64,000 nucleotides of DNA from Rhexocercosporidium sp. MPI-PUGE-AT-0058 (GCA_020746875.1 JAGTJL010000008.1:186001-250000); one strand, 5' to 3'. Shown: positions 33,086-43,892, numbered from the stretch's first letter. The notes: a model not told the origin generated them from the sequence alone. Numbers and translations: made by a program.

Positions 33086-34650
33086 TTGTCATGTTGGATT
33101 ATGTGTTTTGATATCGGGTATGTGTGGCTTTCTTGCATTTTGTCTCTGCTCTTTCATCCATAGGGTATGCTCTTCAATCCTTGCTCACACAATTTTACCG
33201 TGGCTTTCCATCTCCGTAATAGAGATATCAGACTTTCAATGGCTTGTTATGAGGTGACGAGCCGAATTCTAAACAATGATATTCAAAGACTTGAACTGCA
33301 TGTCGATCGGCCAAAGGAGTGCTGTTAATTCCCCCTTCCCATGTTCCGTCTCCATCTAGCTCTGCGTATCCCTCAGACCGAACTTGACAACTGCGTCCTA
33401 TCGGCTAAACCATCCCGTCTTTCCCTTCTTCCTTCCATCGACATTATAAAGCCTTCCTTCTGTAGGTCCTGCAAATTTTCAGAGCTAGGGACTAAAGCAC
33501 ATGAACTGTTCCCGCCTCTCGATCACCGGCTTCCCAATCCATCCTGTCTTATGCAACTAGGCTGTTGTTGAACAGTCGATAGGCTTAAGGCTTGCCTTCA
33601 ACTATTTCCAAATCCTCTCGCAACTCATTTCATCCTGATTCATAGCGATCTCGGCAGTGCGAACGTTGGCCCCAGCCAATCTTTCCACAGTCCCAATAAA
33701 ATAAAAGCAGATTTGCCAGCCTCTATCCCCGCCCACAATGCGCTCCCACTAATTTGCCTGAGCTATTAAGAAAGAGGGAAGCTCTTTCTAAAGTTCTCCC
33801 ATCAACTTCGAAAGCTGCTCGGATGAGCTTTCCAAGGCCAATGTCAGTCCACCTTTTCGCGAAAAGTGGTCTGCCGAACTTATGAATGAAATCTAAATGC
33901 CGTACGTTCAGCAGCACGGCCCGGTATAAATCTGTGTTCCTGGGTCGAACTGGCAAAGGTAAACGGATCAGGGTAAGACGGCACCAGTTAGACGTTACTC
34001 TAGGTGAAATGCGTAGGCAACTGGCGAAAGCAGGCTCCGCGCCCTTATATTTGAAAGAGCGAGTAGTAGCACAGGTTCTAAACTCAAGAAGAAGTTCAAC
34101 ATCGAGTTATGTACCCAGCTTGGGCATCCAAGCCATGATGACTCCGTCAGAAAGCATGAGGGAAAATGAGCGCTTGTGTGCTATTGTTGGAGAATGGTCT
34201 TGAAAAGACTACGCGGTGGCTGAATTAATGCAAGGGGTAAGAACCCGATGGACCCCTCACGATCCAAATCTATCTGGGTAACAACTTTGAAGTTAAGATT
34301 GAAGGCTGCACTACTCAGGGATTAATGCCGCTAAGGGAGTAGTCTGTGATAGCTAATGACCTCCCACTGAGACTTTTCTTGAGCATGAGACTCTGTGGGC
34401 ACCTGCATTAGACTTAACGTTGTTTTGATGAATCGCTCGAGCATAATACATTTATTGATACAAACAGAGGTGAAAAAAGTACCAACCTATATGTTCGTGC
34501 TTTATTACAGACATCCAAAAGAACACAGGCCGATGTCTTATATCAACACCACTCTTGACTTTCCTTAGACTTGGCACTTCTCTACTTCGAGCACCGCCTC
34601 ATTCTTATCCTAACATCCTAGCCCGACTCCTTGTCACCTTTTCTCTCGGG
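33086..34650. other. Intergenic, 1565 bp
   Basis: No supported gene. A 105-codon plus-strand frame at 33886-34203 and a 77-codon minus frame at 33723-33956 show no recognisable content. Confidence 0.5.
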
Positions 34651-35337
34651 TTATTCCATCTGAGGTCCCAACTCGGCGCTTTGTTGCACTTCAAAAGGAA
34701 AATTTTCTGGCTCCAGGTACCGTGGCAAATCCTTTGAATCGCTGAGTTCCATCAATTCCAATGCAACCGCCCTCACAGTAAAGCTAGGCGTGTTTACATA
34801 GTCTGAGAAGTTCTTCTTGAGGTCATTTAGAATTTTCTCACTTTCCTGCTCTGACAATTTCGATGCGAGAGTAACATGAGGAGTCCCATCATCAAGTCCT
34901 GCCATAATATCTCGCCGCTTAGTCCGGGCTTTTTTGTCTCCTAGATGACACGTCACACTATCGGCATACTCTTGCGCCTCGCTGAATAAATCCTCTTGGA
35001 GATGCTTCATCACTTCAGAGGCCTCGTAGGACCAGTACTCTAGGGCTACGTAGTCGCCTCTGCTGACGGACGCACGATATGGCCGGGAGAACACGACGTC
35101 AAAAGGGTTGTAGAGGCGTGATATCTTTGACGTCGCTTGACTGCATATGCTGGGATCAATTGGCGGGAGTCGTAGCAGCATTAAGTGTGACCATGTTGAT
35201 GCTGGCCGCGGCTTGGCCCGACAGTATTCTGGCTGACGATATTTGTCGATGAGTGATCGGATAAAAGTAGAGGAGCTAGGCTCTAGTACGACCCGAATTG
35301 CCATGGGATTACGTTGTGTTTTTGCGATGAGACCCAT
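34651..35337 (-). CDS. 2H phosphoesterase / 2'-5' RNA ligase-like protein, 228 aa
   Basis: The LigT-like 2H superfamily hydrolyses or ligates cyclic phosphates using two HxT motifs about 80-130 residues apart. Here the second motif is clear (TPHVTLASKL, residues about 155-164). The first is in the expected place but degenerate (TWSHLMLLRLPP, residues about 48-59; His kept, Thr replaced). The strand-rich segment PFDVVFSRPYRASVSRGDYVALEYW between them fits the fold. The first ATG of the frame is at 35337; a second Met 11 codons in (35304) is an alternative. The role of fungal members is mostly unknown; tRNA-splicing or RNA-repair phosphodiesterase activity is the usual suggestion. Confidence 0.7.
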   Translation of the reverse strand: MGLIAKTQRNPMAIRVVLEPSSSTFIRSLIDKYRQPEYCRAKPRPASTWSHLMLLRLPPIDPSICSQATSKISRLYNPFDVVFSRPYRASVSRGDYVALEYWSYEASEVMKHLQEDLFSEAQEYADSVTCHLGDKKARTKRRDIMAGLDDGTPHVTLASKLSEQESEKILNDLKKNFSDYVNTPSFTVRAVALELMELSDSKDLPRYLEPENFPFEVQQSAELGPQME

Positions 35338-35883
35338 TGTGGCCACTGAACTTGATGTTTGCAGGCCGAACCCGATTTTCGGCGAAATTGATGTTGGAGA
35401 ACTCGCCCGATATCAAGAGGTCATTCGATTCGTCATTTGGGGCACCAAGCTCTTATTCCGTATTTCACACAGCAATTGTTGGAAGGGGTCGTGACCGTGC
35501 TGACTCTTCGATCCTTTCGTTGTTATTATCTCGCGCCAAGCCGCAGCACACGTGACCCATCGCATTACCTCAACCTTTCTCTTCCATTGGGTCCACTGGA
35601 TCCCCCTTTTGGGTGCGTCCATAACACTGAAGGTATTACAGCTAATTAGCTTACAAAAATCTCTCAGCTGATTCGTTGGCTTATCAGCCAGCTGGATTAT
35701 TAGATAGTCTGCATGCAGATTCCCCCTCCATTCACGCGAGGATAAATACTATCTGCCCCGAATTTTTTTGTTTTGTCCCAACTCTCCACTTCCTCGTTCG
35801 CTTGATTATTTACTCCAGCACCTCCATCCCTAACGCTCAGTTAATCCTTTTCAGAGCATCAGGATCAGATCTCTACCTTCAAG
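35338..35883. other. Divergent intergenic region, 546 bp
   Basis: Between the 2H phosphoesterase and the 59-residue ORF, which point away from each other. A GATAAATAC element near 35741 may be the core promoter of the small ORF. No other gene seen. Confidence 0.5.
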
Positions 35884-36063
35884 ATGTGCAAGTACGTCAA
35901 TGTTACACTCAGATACAAGAACTGCAAGCGGACGCAGGACAATCACGTTACGCCCAGCCGCAAGATCGCCGACCAGTGTGAAGCGAAGATGGGCCTGCAT
36001 TGCCTAAATCTCACCCAAGACACAACCATGGTTATCGGTAGCAGCACCTCCCTGAATGATTGA
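35884..36063 (+). CDS. Small Cys-containing protein, 59 aa
   Basis: One uninterrupted frame starting MCKYVNVTLRYKNCKRTQDN and ending in SSTSLND. It has Cys at 2, 14, 32 and 40 and His at 21 and 39, giving a KNCKR...DQC...LHC arrangement that could hold one metal ion. It resembles the tiny fungal MCK-type proteins often missed by prediction, but I cannot name a family. Context AAGATGTG is good and the upstream sequence looks like a promoter. Further exons after 36063 cannot be excluded. Confidence 0.5.
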   Translation: MCKYVNVTLRYKNCKRTQDNHVTPSRKIADQCEAKMGLHCLNLTQDTTMVIGSSTSLND

Positions 36064-36197
36064 ACCGAGACTATTGGTTGCCTTTGCTTAGTTTTCGATT
36101 TCAATCACAATCCTTACTGTGGTGAATGCATTTTCCTTGCTTGATACTTCTATGCTCGGTTTTGAGATGTTCAATTTGACTGTCCTTACCATGTACC

Positions 36198-36992
36198 TTA
36201 TGAAAGATATCCCGACTTACCTAAAATCTGATCCAAATCATTGCGGACTTCCTGCGCAGTGACATAAACCTCAGCCCAACAATTCCAAATTACATTCCTA
36301 GCAACATTACTATCAAGTGGTGGAAACTCCTCCCTAGCGTATTTACCATCTACTTCCTCATCATTCAATTCCGGAAAGGGTCTTTTCTACGCAGTGATCT
36401 CATATATAGCCGACCCTAGGCCGAAGAGCTCCCTCTTCATAAGCGGCACGTCATAGTACTCCCGCCCTCGTGAAGGCAAGTGCTAACGAGACTCATGCGT
36501 CTGGTCCCATCTAAAATCAAAGCCGTCAAGGAGAGCCCCGCCAAAGTGGCCGAGCTTAATGCGGAGTCCGTCGAAGACGAACAGATTTGTACAAGACAGA
36601 TCGCATAACAGTGCTCTTCTTAAGTGCACGTAGCTTACCCCAGCGGCTACATCAAGGGCCATCTGTAGGCGCTGTCGGATAGGAGGCGGGCTGTTAGGGT
36701 TCTTCTGTATATACGCGCGGATGGACCCCAAGGGAGCCATCTCCAGACGGGGCGAGTAGACCCCAGAATGCACCTCTTCAAGGCCGAAGCACGTCAAGAT
36801 TTGAGAATGGTTGCCGAGGTGCTTGTATATTGTTTCTTCCCGAGCCAGGCGCTACTCGCATGCAGTCCCGTAATCAAAGACCAGACTCCCGTCAAACCAG
36901 ACCTGGTGCCCCTTCAGCACGCTTTTGTTGTCTGTGGTCGTCACGTAGCACATCGTGCCGACCCCGATGACCTTAGACTTCGATAGCGACAT
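36198..36992 (-). pseudogene. Protein kinase-like pseudogene with three in-frame TAG codons
   Basis: One continuous 265-codon frame from the ATG at 36992 reads as a small fungal kinase-like protein but is broken by three TAG codons (near 36858, 36485 and 36393). Kinase features: HLGNHSQILTCFGLEE, LEMAPLGSIRAYIQKN, ALDVAAGVSYVHLRRALLCDLSCTNLFVFDGLRIKLGHFGG and GREYYDVPLMKRELFGLGSAIYEITA. In intact relatives the segments read roughly H-C-D-L-S-C-R-N-L-F and G-D-F-G-G, so the HxD His and the DFG Asp are also changed. At least the third TAG fits a TGG-to-TAG change, since relatives have a Trp there, and a C-to-T type change like those made by RIP would explain it. Not expected to make a functional kinase. 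Confidence 0.75.
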
Positions 36993-37503
36993 GTGTATCA
37001 GGAGAAAATGGCGAAGTTGGGTAGATATAGGACGGGCACATCTGTTGGATAATTGACTTCATTGCACGTATTGTGATCATTGATAGTGGACGACAAATCG
37101 CGTCATAAAGCTGTTCAAGTGCAGGATCACGTGGATCACCTTCCCAGAAACAGTAAGTCCCCAAGCGCCTTTGCAGCCAATTTTTTGGCGGCCACTTATC
37201 CGGAATGACCCAAAACCCAGTGAATGTTGGATAAAGTATCAGTAACTCAAAACACCTTACATTGTGCATTTGAGCAGAAATAAAACAAATGCGACTAGCG
37301 AGCTTTCCAGTTTTATTTACAGATAGGTCTATCGGGCGTAGAAATCAAATCTGCATGTGCTCAATAGTCATCTCCCCGTCATCGGACCTTCCAGAACTAT
37401 GTTTAAGTGTTTTATGGTAGCTCGAAACAGATCAGTATGTGTATATTTGGTGATAACCTACCACATTAGCCCCCACGATGGATATATGCACGTCCTAAAC
37501 CCC

Positions 37504-37552
<49 letters not shown>

Positions 37553-37626
37553 ATGATATTTGTCCCGATCTTTTTCTTGAAGGCCATTCATGAAACACTT
37601 CGATCCACTCGACCTTTTTGTCCAAA
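36993..37626. other. Intergenic with poly(C) tract
   Basis: Lies between the kinase pseudogene and an F-box gene. A minus-strand frame (36973-37269) has no recognisable content. The poly(C) tract is listed separately. Confidence 0.5.
37505..37550 (+). repeat. Uninterrupted poly(C) of 46 nt
   Basis: Positions 37505-37550 are all C, preceded by CCCT and followed by AAATGATATT, 77 bp upstream of the F-box ATG. The minus strand is a 46-nt G run able to form G-quadruplexes. The length in the assembly may be inexact because such runs are hard to sequence. Confidence 0.95.
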
Positions 37627-38250
37627 ATGCCGCTGAAAGTGGAGTTGGATCACTTCTTCAAACATCAATATTTCCGTCTCGGAGATCTTCCTATAGAGAT
37701 TCTCGTCCATGTACTATCATATCTCTTATCTTGGGACTATCTTGCTGTGGTCCATACGTCACAAGGATACCGAGCTTTCGTCAACGAAAATGCGCAGGCG
37801 ATTTGCCTGGCAGCTTTGAGTTCACAACTGGAAATTTCCAGATATATCGAGAGATTTACGATAGATGATAACAGACGCCGGTATGTCTGGCGCTGGAAAT
37901 TCTTGAAGCTCAGAATGACCCTTCGTAAAGGTTCTCAAGTCCTCATGCCGCGCCAGCGATTCCAACACAAGCCTACCACGAAACCGATGTTTCTTCTTTA
38001 CCTCATGACCCAGAATATTCCTCTCTGGTCAGAACTCATGGATGCGTATATGGAGCATACTCTGGGAGAGCTCATCGAGATTTACTGGACGATGCTAGGT
38101 GGTCTGAAGCATAGGTCATCCCCGGACTTGGGAACAGTGTCACTTAATCATGAGAACACACAGTGGGCGAAGACCTGGCGCAAGAAGTGGGAGAAGGTTT
38201 GGCGCGATAATTCTGAGCCCCAGCCTTATCAGCGGGGACCAATATTTTAA
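37627..38250 (+). CDS. F-box-like protein, 207 aa
   Basis: Single exon, starting at the first ATG (MPLKVELDHFFKHQYF). Residues about 18-60 form an F-box: FRLGDLPIEILVHVLSYLLSWDYLAVVHTSQGYRAFVNENAQAICLAAL, closely resembling the F-box of the paralogues further right, including the (A/S)xxIC end. The remainder is basic, helical and unrecognised. It lacks the GW(L/F)xPT and WYYG signatures of the paralogues. Probably an SCF adaptor or a relic of one. The short spacing from the poly(C) tract leaves little room for a normal promoter. Confidence 0.6.
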   Translation: MPLKVELDHFFKHQYFRLGDLPIEILVHVLSYLLSWDYLAVVHTSQGYRAFVNENAQAICLAALSSQLEISRYIERFTIDDNRRRYVWRWKFLKLRMTLRKGSQVLMPRQRFQHKPTTKPMFLLYLMTQNIPLWSELMDAYMEHTLGELIEIYWTMLGGLKHRSSPDLGTVSLNHENTQWAKTWRKKWEKVWRDNSEPQPYQRGPIF

Positions 38251-38639
38251 GTGTGCCTACGCGATTTACTTCCGCTATTTCAATAGTAAATTTAAGTATT
38301 CCTCCATGTTGTATCTTTATCGTAAACCATTTGCATGAAATGAGCTTTGGTACCAACTTAAAGACCTTGAATTGCGATGTGAATTTATCAATCCTATTCT
38401 CAAGGACGGAGGAGCTAAAAGAGGCAGAATCACACGTGCAGCGGAATCGGATTCCTTGAGAACGACTTAAGCGAGGCGGTGAATCAATGTCAACATTCAA
38501 AGCAGGCTCGCACTTTCGAGTTCTCGAATTCGCGTCTTGCAATTCTCAATCGCGAACTCTAACTTCATCAACCTCAATTTGAGACACCTTTCTGCGGCAA
38601 CGCTGTGCAATTGTTGCTCGTCACCCTCGATCAGCAGCC
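38251..38639. other. Intergenic, 389 bp
   Basis: Nothing recognisable; short frames only. Likely 3' flank and promoter between two F-box loci. Confidence 0.55.
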
Positions 38640-39299
38640 ATGGCTACCAGCGCGAAAGCTCAGGAAGATCAAGTCATGATCGTTGCCCCATCGAAGATAT
38701 CGTTGAATACGTTTCCAGACGACGTCCTGTTCCAGCTCTTCCGACACTTACCCTCAAGCTCTTTCGATGTCCTGGCTCATACCTGCCATGCTCTTCGCAG
38801 ATTCGTCAAGGAGAATGGCCAGACAATCTGCAACATCACTGTCAACGAGTTCTACCCAGCAATCATGAAGAACTTGGAAATGAAGGATGCACGTTATCAT
38901 CTCACTTTGAAACTTTCAATTTATACGGCCTAGAATGGTGAACATGGATCTTGGTGTCGTCAAGCTTGCGAAGCAAAGAAAGCATGCTGACATTTTGAAT
39001 TGCACAAGTCCGGCTGGCTTGTCCCAACCGCCAAAGGTTTTTCCATGGCTGAGAAGTCAGTTCGACAACTTCTTGCTCCAGTCAAGATTCCCCGCTACAT
39101 CCTTCGTAGTCGCATAGTCAAGGTCAGAAAGCTCAAAAATGCTGTTTCCAAGGTCACACTTGCGTTGCCTGGCCCTCTACTATTGGCTTTCTTGGAGGTT
39201 CACGGCTTGCCAATCCGAAGGATGTCATGCAAGGTGTTGAGTCTACCGGCTACAAGGCTGGAAAGCTCAGTGTTATTTCTGCTTAAGTCTGGAGCATAA
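38640..39299 (+). pseudogene. Broken F-box family gene
   Basis: The 5' part (38640-38933) encodes MATSAKAQEDQVMIVAPSKI then an F-box, LNTFPDDVLFQLFRHLPSSSFDVLAHTCHALRRFVKENGQTICNITVNEF, and stops at TAG. In a different frame 39000-39299 continues with the family's second half: HKSGWLVPTAKGF...EKSVRQLLAPVKIPRY...VTLALPGPLLLAFLEVHG. No GT donor with suitable phase joins the two parts, and the intervening 110 bp carry stops, so the copy appears disrupted. The parent product would be like the intact neighbour at 39780-40565. Confidence 0.6.
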
Positions 39300-39779
39300 G
39301 TTTAGCGAGCATGTGTTCATGAGGCTCAGGAAAGGCTGCATGGGAAGGCGTTGTGCCAGTGAATACGCGATCATGAAGCAATTTGGGGTGTCTGATAAAG
39401 GTTGAAATGAGTTCTAGTCAAATACAAATAAACTGTCGCGAAACAAGAGTTGAATCCACGTTTGATTGCCTTCTACCATGCTGTGACGGGATATAATCAG
39501 ATTGAATTAACTCCTCCCACCGTGCCTATACGTCCAACCTTCTCGAAACCCATTTTATGACGCCTTCCATTCCCCCAAGCTGGTCGACTAGAGGCCTAAC
39601 AAAAGAAGTGAATTACTGTAGGTGAAATTTCCACCATTAAAGACAATCCATACGTCGAATTGACCTGGATGTTGATTAGCGCCAGCAGCATATCTCGCTC
39701 GAGTCGAATTCGACCGACTTGGTCTATCCGAAAAGGCCCCTCGCAGAGCTTCAAGCAAAATAAATTCTTCGCAGCGACA
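39300..39779. other. Intergenic, 480 bp
   Basis: No gene seen; a leading open stretch before 39780 lacks an ATG and is probably 5' UTR of the next gene. Confidence 0.55.
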
Positions 39780-40565
39780 ATGAACTCCATGCGCAATCTT
39801 TATACAAGAGCCATGGATTCATCTGCGCCTCCTGCTAGGAGTAAGGACTCCCTTTCGAGGCTCATTCCCGAGCTGCTGGTCGAGATACTTTCAAAGGTTC
39901 CTTCCAGCGATAACCTGTCTCTAGTTCACACTAACCAGTTCCTACGCAACTTTCTCAGGGCGAATAGATCTCAAATTTGCAACAAAATTATCCAGAATAT
40001 CCAAACGGCGTTTCCGCTGGTTTCACAGATCCTTCCCACCACGTTCGTTCAGGGCTGGCTTGTACCAACAGACCCTGTCTTCCTCGCATCTGAGGCAAAA
40101 TTTGTCCAGCAGAATCTCACGCTTATCTCAAGTTCCAGAACATACCACTTCGAGATAGTGAAGACCATCGAGGTCTTACGATCTGGACAAGCAACCATAC
40201 ACCTCTCCAGGGTTCGAATCGCTGTTGGCCTCTCAAGCACGCCAACGAGCCCCTTCGAAATGAAGATCAAGCTTTCCGAACCTGGCCCACAATACCTCCA
40301 TTTTATCGAATCGCAAGGTGTCCTTGTCCTTACTCAATGCGTGGCTCGAGTCGTAGATGTTATGGAGCGTGGTTCGCCCAGTGGGCACTCGGTCGAGGAG
40401 GAAGTAGAACTGCGAGAATACTGGAGACATATCGTGAGCATCCACCATCTGCAACGCTTCCACAAGTCCGCAAATGGGATACCCAGGAATACAGAGGGCT
40501 ACCGGGAGTTGCTTAAGGGGCCTAGAGTTGGTCCAAGTTTGATTTGGTACTACGGCTGTCAATGA
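39780..40565 (+). CDS. F-box protein of the local paralogue family, 261 aa
   Basis: Single exon from the ATG at 39780. Residues about 25-70 form the F-box: LSRLIPELLVEILSKVPSSDNLSLVHTNQFLRNFLRANRSQICNKIIQ. Then come the family marks: QGWLVPTDPVFLASEAKFVQQ, a charged middle part, LSEPGPQYLHFIES, and a C-terminal RVGPSLIWYYGCQ. The same succession (F-box, IC, GW(L/F)xPT, PGPxxLxFxE, WYYG/D) occurs in three other loci of this window. Expected to bind Skp1 through the F-box; the C-terminal half would be a recognition domain of unknown target. No signal peptide or membrane segment. Confidence 0.7.
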   Translation: MNSMRNLYTRAMDSSAPPARSKDSLSRLIPELLVEILSKVPSSDNLSLVHTNQFLRNFLRANRSQICNKIIQNIQTAFPLVSQILPTTFVQGWLVPTDPVFLASEAKFVQQNLTLISSSRTYHFEIVKTIEVLRSGQATIHLSRVRIAVGLSSTPTSPFEMKIKLSEPGPQYLHFIESQGVLVLTQCVARVVDVMERGSPSGHSVEEEVELREYWRHIVSIHHLQRFHKSANGIPRNTEGYRELLKGPRVGPSLIWYYGCQ

Positions 40566-41146
40566 AGGAAGGGCATAACTTGGAAGTAGAGGTTGTCTTG
40601 TGAACGAGATATGGTCTACAGCCCCGTGCTTTACAAAACCTAGACCATGGTTTAGTTTCTAGACACGCAAAGAATACGAAAAGCCTTTTATTTTTATTTC
40701 ATTTCATAATCAGGGTGTTGCTGGTGAACCATGAATGAAGAGGACAGTTCATTTATTAGCTAATTCTGTCTTCAATATGGAGGCTGTCGTACAGAATAGG
40801 GGTTAGGTACCTAATACTGCAGTTCGCATCTGCAGGTCCTGTTTTTGCACAACGTAGGTCATAGCCTGCTCGCTACTCCTTTCTCCATCACAGCACTGTA
40901 AGATAATTTTCTTTCTTAGCAGAGATCGATAAATAGACATCGCTATCCTTTATGCAAAGTAAAGTCTGGCTGAACTGCGATCAAAACCATACCACTCCCT
41001 CGCCCCCGACCGTCTGGAGATCATCTACCACAAAGAAGACAAATCAGCATTCAGCATTCGGGCTCAGAACGAGACAGAATGCTGAAGCAAGGAAATTCTT
41101 TGAAAATTGCAGTAAAGGAGTTATCTGAAAGGCCCCTCATCAAAGT
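40566..41146. other. Convergent intergenic region, 581 bp
   Basis: 3' flanks of two convergent F-box-family genes. Nothing recognisable. Confidence 0.6.
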
Positions 41147-42039
41147 TCAACGCTCGGAATATTCTGCTCTTGCCAGTACCTCATCGAATGCTTCCACAGC
41201 TCCCTCTCTGCTCCCATCCTGGTCATAGTACCAAGTAATAGCACCCGACTCAGATTTCGGCATAACTGTCATTCCATATCCTTTTGGTTTGATGAACCAC
41301 GGCCTTGTCAGAATGACCAAACACTCCCTCGCAACATCCTCTCGAAGAGCGCCAGCCACACGCCCAAGACTATCCTTCATGATCATCACCATCCCAGACT
41401 CCAAACCAAAGAGCAACGCCGGTCCTGGCTCCAAGAAGCTTATTGCTGGCTCGTACAGCTGTTCCTCCTCACCTAGCTTCAATTTCTCCCTGACCCATAG
41501 CCAGAACTTCTGCTCGCAGTTGCTGATACTGAGTACTTGCTGACCGGTAGGTATGAGCCATTCGGTCGACAATGGTGCTGAGAGGTTGATTCCGAGGTAT
41601 CTGGCTTCTTCTGGATAGCGCGTTTTGATGACGAAGTTGCACAGGAGTGCTGCGTTGTCTTTGGAGAATGCGACGCGAAGTCCGGCGTTGTGCTTGCTGA
41701 GCTTCTTGAGCTCATACCATTTGGAAACAGGAGTCCAAATCAACCTCTGCTTGGCTTATTAGCGCGGCTCACCTCCAAGTTCTCATTTATTACAGCGGAA
41801 AATGAAATATCTAGACATGATTACTGGATTATACTGACCTGAATGATGATGTTTGGGTTTATCTCTGCCAGGGACTCCACTCGAGAAAGCGGCTCCAAAG
41901 GAGTTGCTGCCCCCGCGACAAGAATCTCCTGCAGCTCCACAGCGTCTACGTCTCGTCTTAAGTCTCTGCACGTAGATGAGGTACATGGCTCTTTCGCGTT
42001 GATAGGATCAGCTTGGTCGCCCATCTCGATGTCTACCAT
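41147..42039 (-). CDS. Divergent member of the local F-box family, 266 aa, 2 exons
   Basis: Exon 1 42039-41839 and exon 2 41746-41147 join in phase 0 over a 92-nt intron, giving LAEINPNIIIQRLIWTPVSKWYELKKLSKHNAGLRVAFSKDNAALLCNFVIKTRYP. This segment aligns by pattern with the F-box plus ICN of the neighbour at 39780, though the LPxE core is lost. The family marks follow: STEWLIPTGQQ, ISFLEPGPALLFGLES and GAITWYYDQDG. The frame extends upstream without an ATG, so the first Met (MVDIEMGDQADP) is used; an unseen upstream exon is possible. The N-terminus is acidic and probably disordered. Confidence 0.65.
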
Positions 42040-43892
42040 TGGCGCATCCTGTGGGGTAATGTTTGGCTTGGAGTTCGCTATCGTTGGCTTCAAGTTCGTA
42101 GGTTTTGACAGAGGTAATGGTCGGCTAGTTAGTTGTTTTCGAGCTGCAAAATCATATGGAAGATGGCTAAAAGTCGAGTGGATACGAAAGGCGAGGGTTA
42201 AGGCCTCTTCTTAAATTCACTCATTGTTCTTCTCGTTCTGGAAGCATTCCAAGGATTGTCAGAGAACCCCATTCACTTCAAAAACTACGACATGTTGTAG
42301 CGTTTTATCTTTCGACCTTTCTATAGTCTCTTGTGGAAAATTAAGCCGGAGGTAGGTTGACGATCAGTATCAAGCAAATTAACTGATTTTAAGAGTATCG
42401 TATCAGACGTCGATGCAAGTGAGGAATAACCTTCCACATCAGTTTTATCATCATGTGGTTTTCATCAGGTATTACAGCCAGGCCAAGCTTGAGTCTGAAG
42501 GGAAAGACGGATCAAGCCTTGCGACAGTTTGCCCTCAGTTTCTATGTATTGAAGGCTTAGTCTGACTTGAACTCGCGCTTCAAACTGCACAAGACAACAT
42601 TTATTGAGTACGCATATCTGAGAAATCAAGGATAATTTAGTCCTGGCAAATGTCACAAAAGTTTAAGCTTGAACATAGATTTTCAAAAGTTTGCTTATGA
42701 CTATAAGAGAAGGAGCCATAACACAGAAATAATATTTTAAATCTGTCCCTGTCAAAGAACCCCGTTTCCGACTTGGTCGTTGAACAGAACTTCATGTCTT
42801 GGCCCTGGTAAAATTAAGCTGGGTAATGAGAGTACTGATCTTTCAACTTGTCAGTTAAGCCCTCGTTCTCCTCATCATCCCCATACTCCTCATCGTCATC
42901 CTGTCCTCTTACTAGCTCCCCCGCAGCTTTGGCGCCATTTCGTATAACGTTGATGGTCTCTTCGCCGATGTTGAAGCACATACGCTGTTCGGCTGTATTG
43001 TCAACCCGCTCATAACATGCTTTCTCCCCATCCTATTTCCGATTTCTAGGACCTGCTTCTCGCTCTCCTCCTTTCTCCCACAAGACGTCATAGGATAAGC
43101 CGGCGGTGCTTCGCGGACAAATCTTCATTCGATCTCCTTGAGTCGGACCTTGAAGCCCTTGAAGATGTCTAGAATTCACTCCCACAAATCTACCTAGCCA
43201 CAGCTATCAGCTGCCAAGGCTTCTTTATTCAAAGCTCTTACATTTGTTTACACAAGTCGAGGCCGAAAAGAGGGTAAATCTTAAGCGAGGTCGAGGAAGT
43301 GAAATTCTGCAAACTGGTGTCCATTCCAGAATTAAAGAAGGAACGACACAGGGCTTAGCCCAGAGCTAAAATAAAAAAAAACTCAATTACTTCGTATCTC
43401 GATTGATTTTCTAAACCATATCCCCAGACCAAATGGGGTAAAGCATGACGAAGGAAACAAACTGCACCACCACGTGACCTTGCTGGACATGCAAGCGAGA
43501 TCATGGCTTCGTTCACTAGCAACATAGTCATACACCACAGCGCCTAATACCCAATAAAGCGACAAAGTGTGTTAAATTTGCGCTAGAATTTATTCCCGTA
43601 AGTAGCGAATCCTAGAATACTGGTTCGCTACCGGAATAGATAACCAAAGAAACTAGAGGTCAGTCTGAACGCCAACCAGGCTTGATTGATTTCGAGACTG
43701 GCAAATAGCAGGGCTACTGTGAAGAAATTTAAGCATGCTCCCACGTTCAGATTCTGCGTTAGAAATTCTAGCGACCTTCACCACGAGTTATCATATAATT
43801 AACCTCACATATTTTCATCCATCCCTCCAACTTTCTATCATTTTTCAGAACCCACGCCCAAAACACAAACAAGATCAATACCCAGAGCATTC
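42040..43892. other. Gene-poor stretch, 1.85 kb
   Basis: No intact gene. A short minus-strand coding remnant lies at 42814-43032 (see next entry); the rest is AT-richer DNA without recognisable frames. Confidence 0.55.
42814..43032 (-). pseudogene. Possible gene remnant with acidic tail
   Basis: A 72-codon open frame reads DGEKACYERVDNTAEQRMCFNIGEETINVIRNGAKAAGELVRGQDDDEEYGDDEENEG and ends LKDQYSHYPA with TAA. It is preceded by an in-frame TAG, and coding-like sequence in another frame (KEESEKQVLEIGNRMGRK) lies just upstream, which suggests a frameshifted relic. Family not recognised. Confidence 0.3.

Noticed and set aside
33886..34203. 105-codon plus-strand frame with a basic N-terminus
   Set aside because: No family resemblance and no plausible neighbouring exon; treated as chance.
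36973..37269. 98-codon minus-strand frame upstream of the kinase pseudogene
   Set aside because: Overlaps the pseudogene start by 20 bp in another frame and has no recognisable content.
38930..39020. Intron that would repair the broken F-box gene at 38640
   Set aside because: An AAG acceptor with a GCTGAC branch exists before SGWLVPT, but no donor upstream of the TAG has the matching phase.
40205..40225. GGTTCGAATC, resembling a tRNA B box
   Set aside because: Sits inside the F-box coding frame, with no A box or acceptor stem at the right distance. No tRNA was found in the window.
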